A DNA stretch of 64,000 nucleotides, from contig JAVMKO010000001.1 in assembly GCA_032164245.1 (NCBI GenBank), positions 63,966,892-64,030,891 of the forward strand, read 5' to 3'. The DNA comes from Sternotherus odoratus. Lineage: Eukaryota > Chordata > Testudines > Kinosternidae. Position 1 is the first letter of the stretch. Each line of letters starts with the position of its first letter. Of this stretch, positions 56,145 through 64,000 are shown one piece after another. A program made the position numbers and the translations under genes. Below the pieces are notes generated by a model. That model saw only the letters and a list, made by a program, of their open reading frames with translations. It did not search any database and had not been told where the DNA came from.

Positions 56145-59100
56145 CCAAGAAGGGGATCCCTCCCTATTTTTGCTCATTAGATGTTGACAAGTGAGGAGCA
56201 ATCTCGAAGCAAATGGAATATTTCAGCAAACAGCGATCAGAGGAAGAGATAAGTCCTATAATGAGGTTACAGAATTGTACATTGCTTTACTTTCAATATG
56301 CCATATTATTTTAAAGGGTTTAGGATTAACAACCTTCATAGTAAACACATTATTATCAGTTACTGGTAACATCTATCTTGCTAGCCATTTCCTGTGCTGT
56401 TGGCCAGAGTCCCTTGTATGGATTCCACAGAGGGAAATACAGAGGGAAAGGCTACACTGTAATCATTCACAACAGGATGCATAATGAGTGATGATATCTC
56501 TCCAAATACAGACTGGATGTATTTTTTCTGTGTTTTAATAGTCAAGGAAACTGCTATGGATTGCCTCTTACTCTAGAAATGACCAGTGACTTTTTACCAC
56601 TGTGGGATGGCTGGCAGCAGACTGTCAAACACCAGACTTCGTATGATTTAATAGAAACTCAACTCATCTCATTAAAGTACATTTGAAAAGTATTTCGACT
56701 GCCGCTTGTGCCGTGACTATAGCAAATTTGTAGTAAATTTGTAGGTAAATGTAGTAGGCCAGATTCAGTATAAATGAAGCTTCATCCACTTTAACTTTTA
56801 GTGCAGCCACCTCTCTTAACTTGGAGGAAAGTGTTAACCAAGGGAGACATTTTGGGGTCATCGTCCCCGAAAGAGTGGTCAGTGAGAGCCCACAAAGGAG
56901 ACAGGCCATGATGATAAGGATGTGGGTAGATTCAGTGAACCCCAACTGCATGGCTGAAGCCCAAGAAATATGTTAATGGTGTTAGGGTGGGAAGCAGGGA
57001 CAATTCACTTTTGCAGTGAATCCTTCCCCTGGCTACCAAGGATCTTACTGGCACAGGAAGGGTGTAATTTCCACTCCTCTCTATCAGCACCATTGTTTAT
57101 ATAGAGATTTTAATTTACCTATGATCACCAAAATAACAGCACCAATTACTCCAGGAAATGTTGCTTGAAGGGCACAGAGAAAAAGTAAGAAACTGATGTT
57201 GGGATGAGATTTTCCTGCTGCCGTTTGCTGAAAATAGAATTGTAACATACAGTGACAGTGTGGACACTTTTTCTGGTACAAAAGGAAGAGTCTGGCAATG
57301 CCAGAAGCTTTTCATTGTGAGTTATGTAGGGTAACGCATGATTTCATCTCTCAGTTGCACAGATAAGTGGAAAGTTTTAAGTAAAACAAATAAGATCACA
57401 AAATTTCTTCCATTCTGGATACCACGCTAAAGTACAGTAGCTTCAAATAATGGGTTCATAAAAAAACTGGGTATCTCTCATGTGGTTTAGACATCTCATT
57501 ACAGTGGGGCTATGGATCTGCAGATAGTGGAGGTTCCTCTTATGGAGATGTCTTTCCGCTAAAATGAACAGATCAATACATTTGTTATGAATAAGCTTTT
57601 AGAACCCGGGCAAATGTAATATAGCAGTTTTGACAAAAATGGAGCTAAGTGGTGCTTTATAGCTTTCAACAAATCATGTAGCTATTTCAGTGAGGTGAAA
57701 CCTGTGCCTCACCTGTTGATTAGTGAGAGCAGTAACAAAAACAATGTGAGCACCACAGGGTTTGGATTTGTTGTAGTTACAGACTCTCCTTAGGCTGGAT
57801 TTCATACCGGGTGCAGTATCACCAAAAAACATCGTTGCTGCATCCCAGGGTGTGACTGTGTGTGCAGATGAGAGATAACAGAGAGTCTCTGGTGCCAGGG
57901 CAAGCCCCAACCCTCCAGCCCTGTCAATCATATGGGGTAGGAAGGAAGACTTTAAAAGGGAGAAAACTGCAGTCTCTTGAAGGGGAGGAGCAGTATTGCT
58001 GTAAGCAGGAGACTGCTGAAGTGACCCCTGAAGCCACAAAGGGAACTCCCAGCCAGGAACGCTTTACCCCAACCCTATGGAGAATTCAACAAAGTTCCAG
58101 GATAAGCAAGCCCGCCTCAACAGCTGAGCCAGAGAGATTTCTCAACCCACTATTGGTGCGCTGTAGTGTTGGCAGCATTGTGGACTCCCCTGTGCCTTTG
58201 AGTGGCCCTGGAAAGGGGTTATCCTCAAATATGTGGGGAAATTTGACTTTCCTTTTGATCCCCCATCCAGAGAGATTTAAGAAGGCCGGAAAAAGGTAGG
58301 GCCCCCTTTCAAGTAATGAGGCACTGGGGGCCTTGCTGGAGTCATCCAGTGTATATAAATGGATGCAGTCAAGTTCTGCCATCATTTGGGAGTAAAACCT
58401 CAGGGGACTCTTTTACTAGTGGTCTTAAAGGTGTCTGAACAGTAAGGTGCTTAACAAATCTAGCCCATTCTGGGATGTCTCCAAATCAGTGAGAATTCAA
58501 TGCCTGAGCTCCCTAATCTCTTACTGACAACAAAAGGAAGTGGCGACTCTAGCACCTCACATGATTAGGGGCTTGGTGATTAAAGATGAGAGCATCCGGG
58601 ATTGCTAAAGAAATCAATAAAGGTCATATAGATTCTTATTTTTACTGAATGACACATTCATGCACTCAGGTGAGAACAGGAATGCCCTATTCATTCTGAG
58701 TGGATAGTCAAGATCCCAGACTGCCTTTTTAAGGAGCTAGGATTTGCCTCTCTTTTAGAAAAGTTTTGCTTTTTCCCATTCTGTACACCAGTGGAAGCAG
58801 TTCAGTGGGGTAGTTGCCATTAAAAACAACAGTTATGAAGAGTTACCATACAGTGGCATATGAGAAACCCCAGACATTGTCTATTTTAGGTCTAGTGAAA
58901 TCTTGTGTGACACTAAGTAATTGTTGGCAAACACTGACTTTTTCATTTCAGCCACTGTTCTCAGATTGTGAAATGCTTTAGGCTGCCTTGAGGGGAAAGG
59001 ATAAGTAACATCTACAAATAATTATAAATGAAAGGCAGGACATTTACTTTTATAATAAGAGCTACCACTTGCAATGACTATATCCCATATCCGAGGAATT

Positions 59101-59948
59101 CATAGTGACAAGTCATCTACTCTGGAAGATGATTTCTAGTTCTCCCTTCAGCCCATGCTCATGTTGTGCCATGACTGCTGGATTGAGCCCTTATATCATG
59201 TCTACCTTTTGAGGCATCAGACTTACAGGCAAAATACTTTTAGTTCATATTCACTTTACTCTGTGTGTTACAGATAAATCACATTTAACGTACATATTTG
59301 TGGAAAGGCTCTCTAAGGATGCTTATTTCAGCACCATTCAGCTGCTACATGAGTAAAGGTTATTGAAATAATCAATTTCCCTTTAAATAAGGGACACCTA
59401 TACTGTAGTCTATTATGTTTAATTATAAGATACTGTAATCAGCATACATTGTTAAATATAATAACTTTTACTTTCTAAATCACTTCTATTGAAGCCCCTT
59501 TGCACACCTCATGGAAGATAATTAAAACAAATTTTACAGAATAACATAATGTTCAAGTACACAAATTTTCCCAGGTGGTTACGTATGCCTTCCCACATGT
59601 CAAAGACTCAAAATTAGGGACCAAAAAAAAAATCTTATTTATGTAGGGAAGTTAATTTGCTGGCAGGTTAATTCCATGGCTGCATGACTGGGGAAGTGAC
59701 TGATCTGAAGTCAGGATTCTCCTCATCACATCATCTTTCCTCAAACCTGTGAGTCTTTTATGCATAAGTTAATGCTGGCTGTATCAGTTGTAACTTACCT
59801 GGATTCCCCCTTTCATCATTCTCTAGAGGAAATTACATGGGCAACAGGGAATTCCCTGGTTGTCTGGCTTCAATGGGAGCCACATTCTCAGGAAGCCAGA
59901 GGGGTGAGGAGTAGATAAAAACCAGTTTGGAGATACAGGGCCTCTGTG
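56145..59948. other. Non-coding stretch
   Basis: No transposon ends or coding motifs recognised. The longest frames (57674-58039 and 57862-58299) lie on opposite strands over the same bases and match nothing I know. Confidence 0.45.
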
Positions 59949-59956
59949 GGGATGAC

Positions 59957-60506
59957 CAGGGCCGGCGACAGAAATTTTGGGCCCCCCTACTCTGATCGTT
60001 TGGGGCTCCCCCCAGCCCAGCCGACACTCCCCCCCCAGCTGACAGCGGTTCGGGGCCCCCCCAGCCCAGCCGCCCCCCCCAGCCTAACTGGCGCTTCCCC
60101 CCCCCAGCTGACAGTGGCTGGCGGCAGTGTGGGGTCCTGCGGGAGCGCGAGCCCGGGAGCGGGACGAGCCGCCCTGCTGCTCCCTCCCCCCGGACCTGCG
60201 CGAGATGGTGCAGCGGCGGGGGAAGCCCTACATTGCTGCAGAGCCTCCCCGCCCTCACCCTCTTTGCAGGCGGTGGTGCGCTGCTGCTGCCGGCCGGGCT
60301 CACTGCTCCTGCCGGGGACACGCGCGCTTGTCCGCTCCGGAGGAGAGCCGCGCCGCCTCCCCGCCCCTTCCCCGCTCTCCAGGCCCGGTGACAAGGGGGG
60401 ACGACAATGGGTACAGCTGCGTACCGGGCCCCGGACTTAAGGGGGCCCCCTTAAGTCCGGGGCCCGGTATAGCTGTACCCGTAGTACCCCCCTGTCACCG
60501 GCCCTG
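59957..60506. mobile_element. hAT MITE with terminal palindrome, TSD GGGATGAC
   Basis: Starts CAGGGCCGGCGACAG and ends CTGTCACCGGCCCTG. Exact 8-bp duplications GGGATGAC lie at 59949-59956 and 60507-60514. The GC-rich interior has CAGCTGACAGCGGTTC / CAGCTGACAGTGGCTG repeats. The right 127 bp is a long fold-back (separate entry). Open frames across it are compositional. Confidence 0.9.
60380..60506. repeat. Near-perfect palindrome at hAT right end
   Basis: Two arms of roughly 60 bp meet near 60443 around CTTAAGGGGGCCCCCTTAAG. The inner 36 bp of each arm (GGGCCCCGGACTTAAGG against its inverse) is almost perfect; the outer parts have small indels. The outer end carries a second copy of the element's terminal inverted repeat (CCCGGTGACA against TGTCACCGGCC). 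Confidence 0.88.
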
Positions 60507-60514
60507 GGGATGAC

Positions 60515-61194
60515 TCTGGCTTCTACAAATATTTGGGGATCAACCCAAACTCTGCTTATGTGCCAGAGAGACCGTGTTCCAAATGTATTCCTAAAACCCT
60601 ATGGCAGTATCAACTGAGCACAGTACCAGCACAAATCCAAAACTGACACCAAGCTCGCAATCAGCTCTCAACAGGCCCTACTTTTGTTGCTTTCTGGTAG
60701 TCTGTGTGAGAGTCCAGTGGCAGACAAGAGGTGGGCATAGTGTTTTGTCATGCCTTCAAGGAGGAAGTAGTAGTAGAGTGTAAATAACTCTTTTTGCAGC
60801 TTCCTTTTCATGATTCTTTATTTCTGATGTAAATCTGATGTAAATGATGTAAACGATGTAAATCTTTTTCAACAATAAAAGCACAGACATCAGATTTGTG
60901 GGGAACACTGGTAGCTTTGAGACTAATATGAGTGACATTCTTGGAAATGAAAGATAATTGAGGGGGTATGTAGGTGGCATGAAACTGTAAATTCTAACAA
61001 TTTATTTCTGCAAGCAAGAACAAATAAAGAATTTACTATAAATCAGTAAAAATCTAACACTACTACAGACACATTTTTGCATAAACTAAGCTATGCAAAT
61101 AAGTTGCTGGTGGTGAGTCTTAAATTCCATTGGCTTCAGAGAAAGGACTTCACAATTTGGCCTTTGGTGATGCCTCATTTTTACTTAATCCATT
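60515..61194. other. Non-coding stretch
   Basis: Contains a short tandem GATGTAAATCT/GATGTAAA run at about 60826-60862; otherwise nothing recognised. Confidence 0.5.
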
Positions 61195-62150
61195 TTAGGG
61201 ATAATGGTGGGATGATAAATGGGAATGAGGATATGGAGATAGATATTACTACATCTGAGATAGAAGCCAAATTCGAACAGGTTAATAAGACTACATCGGG
61301 GGGCCCAGATAATCTTCATCCAAGAATATTACAAGAACTGGCACATGAAATTGCAAGCCCATTAGCAATAATTTTTCATGAATCTGTAAACTCAGGGGTT
61401 GTACCCATATGACAGGATATTTGCTAACATAGTTCCTATTTTTAAGAAAGGGAAAAAAATGATCTGGGTAACTACAAGCCTGTTAATTTGACATCTGTAG
61501 TACGCATGGTGTTGGAAATTTTTTTGAAGGAGGAAGTAGTTAAGGACATTGAGGTCAATGGCAACTGGGACAAAATACAACATGGTTTTACAAAAGGTAG
61601 ATTGTGCCAAGCCAACCTGATCTCCTTCTTTGAAAAAGTAAGAGATTTTTTAGACAAAGGAAACCCAGTGGATCTAATTTATCTTGATTTCAATAAGGCA
61701 TTTGAGACGGTTCCACATGGGGAATTCTTAGTTATATTGGAAAAGATGGAGATCAATATGAAAATTGAAAGGTGGATAAGGAGCTGGTTAAAGGGCAGCC
61801 AGGAAACAGAGCACAGGGGGGCTAGATAAGGGATGGGTTTTTTGGGGGGGCAATTAGAGTGTGGGGATCTCCAGAGGGGGCAATCAGGGGACAAGGAAGG
61901 GGGGGTTGGATGGGTCGGAGATTCTGAGGGAGTTCTGAGGGGGGCAGTCAGGGGGTGAGAAGTGGGTGGGGGTCGGATAGGGCGTGGGGCCAGGCTGTTT
62001 GGGGAGGCACAGCCTTCTCTACCGGACCTTCTGCAGAATTTTGAACCCCATTGTGGCCCTCGGGCCAAAATGTTTACCCATCCCTGGACTAGATGATCAT
62101 AATGGTCCCTTCTGACCTTAAATAGTCTATGTTTCTATATCTCTATGTTC
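61195..62150 (+). mobile_element. CR1 LINE relic split by a hAT MITE
   Basis: RT coding on the plus strand: TSGGPDNLHPRILQELA and IIFHESVNSGVVP (61290-61410), a frameshift, then TSVVRMVLEIFLKE, GFTKGRLCQANLISFFEKV and VDLIYLDFNKAFETVPH (61488-61710). The sequence leaves the RT at about 61815 and, after the hAT insertion, resumes as the CR1 3' tail ACTAGATGATCATAATGGTC. Most of the C-terminal half must therefore have been deleted before the hAT arrived. Confidence 0.85.
61828..62086. mobile_element. hAT MITE, 259 bp
   Basis: Starts AAGGGATGGGTTTTTT; the end CCAAAATGTTTACCCATCCCTG has the inverse beginning CAGGGATGGGTAAAC. GGCCCTCGGGCC just inside is typical of a reptile hAT group. Flanking GGCTAGAT (61820-61827) and GACTAGAT (62087-62094) form an 8-bp duplication with one mismatch. 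Confidence 0.75.
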
Positions 62151-64000
62151 AAATTTCTGATGACTCAACAACATATGTAGACACTAATATATTGTTAACT
62201 GTTTCTTCCATGCTGGAAACTTCATAGTAGATATTGTAACACCACTGCAATTTATTTTTATAAAGCCATAGTAAAATATTTACAATGAGTTATCAATATG
62301 GCTTATGTTCTGCTATGCTCTCAGAAAAAATGTAATTCTGACCAAAAGCTACTAAATAAATAAAAAGGCATGATTACTTAGCTCATAGTCTGTTGATTTT
62401 GTAGGGCTGCTTTGAATCACACACAATGTGCATATTCTTTTTTCGTTGCATTGTTCTAATGAAATCTAGGACATGATCCCTTTATGAACTGCAAGGAGCA
62501 AAATGGTATTTCACCATTCATACTGGAATCATTTGAAGAGTTATGTTAATATTTTTGTCCAGGAATAAGTATAGGGATGTGCTCATAAAATGCTTGTTAA
62601 ATGACACCATTGAAAATTTTGTTTTTGAACTCCTATGATATTCCAGTGGTGGTATTTTCTCAGTTTGTGTGCAATCATAATATATGAAATGTCTTAGTTT
62701 ACTGAACACCTGCAGCTCCTGGTTAATAAACATGCTTCCAGAAGTGTGGAAATGTTCTAATCTTTCACTCACCCCCCTGCAGGCTGTTTGGACTGGAAGC
62801 ACAAAACTGCTGTCATTTTATGCTCTTTAGAAGTTCATTTTACTAATGAGCTGGCCCTAATTAATGGGTGCACCTTGTACTGGCAAGGACCCTGGCAAAA
62901 AAGAGCGGAGCTCTATGTCTGTGCAGGAATTCACTCAAAATGAGCTCATTACAGGACCTGGATTTTTTTTCCCCAACATCAATAATGGCAGTAAGCATTG
63001 GCTCAAATTTATCTCTGGTGTTGATCTATTTTCTCTATGCCAGGTTACACCAGAGATGAATTTGTCCCTGTGTGGAAAATCCAAAATGTCTTCAATAGGA
63101 TTTTTGCTTGAGTAAAATCATCAGTACTGAGCTCATTGCAAACAAGTCAGGAGACCGAGTTCTTCCATAGGAGGCCGCTGAAAGAATAATGAGAAGGAGT
63201 GGTGATTATGTATGCATTTGCTAAATAAATGGTACTTTATTATGTGATCACTCCTAAATATTGAAAATACATTAACATATTGTATTTTACTTTAAATACC
63301 TTATGGTTGTGTCAGAGCAAGCTAATACCGTCCTTAAAATGAATTGATGTTTTGTTTTAAAATGAGTCAGGGATTTTAATATATTTGGAGCTTGGAGTAT
63401 TCTATTTTCTCTGTGGTGGCTTGTTCAAAGTTTCCATTAAAGCCCTGTGTAGGCTTATAAACTTCAAGGATATAATTATCTAGACATTTTGGTAACACTG
63501 AAAAATATAGAGTTCAAGAACAAAGGTACTTTTTACTACATTAGATGAATATTGAAATGTAATGTAAGCTATTCATCTTAGTCAAGATTTTAACAAACAT
63601 TTAATAATACTAAGTTTGTAAATAGTGTTTCATCTGTCATAGAACTTTCCAGTAAGAACTTTCTTACTTCCTTACTTCCACACCTTGGGCCCAAGCACAT
63701 GGGAAAATGAACACTGTACATCAACCTCCTTCCTTCCTTGACACAGCGGGGCAAAGAATGAGCAGAGTTTTGGCTCCGCAGAACCAGTGCACTGGCCAGC
63801 AGACCTAAACAGGCACACAATACTGGTAAATGTTGTTCTGTTGTAGGTGTTGTTTTACTATTCAACACCTGACAGACTGCCCCACCTGGAGTGTCTCAGA
63901 GTGAAAGCTGTGGATTCTCTACTCTGCTTTCTCAAGTTAGAAGGGAAAAAATATGTTTGCATCAAGAAATAATTGTTTATTCCCTAAGGCTATGATACAA
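62151..64000. other. Non-coding stretch
   Basis: No coding family motifs or repeat structure recognised to the end of the window. Confidence 0.5.

Noticed and set aside
57674..58385. Possible exon (frames of 121, 145 and 99 codons)
   Set aside because: Frames occur on both strands over the same bases, with no recognised domain, splice sites I could defend, or CpG promoter. Left as non-coding.
59833..60513. Several 100-160 codon frames on both strands
   Set aside because: They coincide with a GC-rich hAT MITE with exact 8-bp duplications; no conserved domain is visible.

Overview
The window is vertebrate nuclear DNA, most likely from a turtle (Testudines). The evidence is its mobile-element content: CR1 LINEs ending in the ATTCT-type 3' microsatellite, a tRNA-derived SINE with a CR1-like tail, Penelope-like elements (PLEs) with a GIY-YIG endonuclease and the 'GTAGCCGTGTTAGTCTG' terminal repeat, many hAT miniature elements with exact 8-bp target-site duplications (TSDs), a Harbinger element, Helitron-like ends and solo LTRs. 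I found no convincing exon of a host gene, no rRNA gene, no functional tRNA and no CRISPR array. It reads as intergenic or deep intronic sequence, and almost everything that can be annotated is a transposon or its relic.

Region by region. 1-7.2 kb: a Tigger-like MITE, then one long hAT-family (DUF4371/ZMYM1-like) transposase pseudogene on the minus strand. It is split by three later insertions: a 2.0-kb LTR with TSD GTGTG, a PLE terminal repeat, and a 0.72-kb LTR-like element with TSD GGCAG. 9.5-12.5 kb: two old CR1-type LINE relics. 13.1-14.3 kb: a 5'-truncated PLE with a 14-bp TSD, a GIY-YIG fragment and an inverted terminal repeat carrying a hammerhead-ribozyme-like core. 16.0-17.5 kb: a hAT element filled with two GC-rich minisatellites. 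18.2-19.9 kb: local direct and inverted duplications. 23.1-27.6 kb: a compound locus of Helitron-like ends facing each other, a Harbinger transposase pseudogene between roughly 600-bp inverted repeats, and a small hAT element. 27.7-28.5 kb: a complete hAT MITE. 30.3-32.3 kb: a CR1 split by a solo LTR. 32.8-35.3 kb: PLE repeats flanking a Ty3/Gypsy pol relic, a hAT transposase C-terminus and the SINE. 35.5-41 kb: two copies of an unclassified TIR family and a CR1 split by another LTR. 44.8-50.7 kb: a TIR element, two neighbouring hAT elements and CR1 pieces. 55.6-62.2 kb: a fold-back PLE repeat with a 14-bp TSD, a hAT element ending in a long palindrome, and a CR1 split by a hAT MITE.

The elements do not form a pathway, but their nesting gives a relative insertion history. 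The most interesting signal is that PLE terminal repeats in the window keep the layout of a minimal hammerhead ribozyme (CTGANGA, stem II, GAAA, a very short stem III, and a GCAT/ATGC stem I). One copy has a canonical CTGACGA core, and a second repeat family near 55.6 kb shows the same plan.
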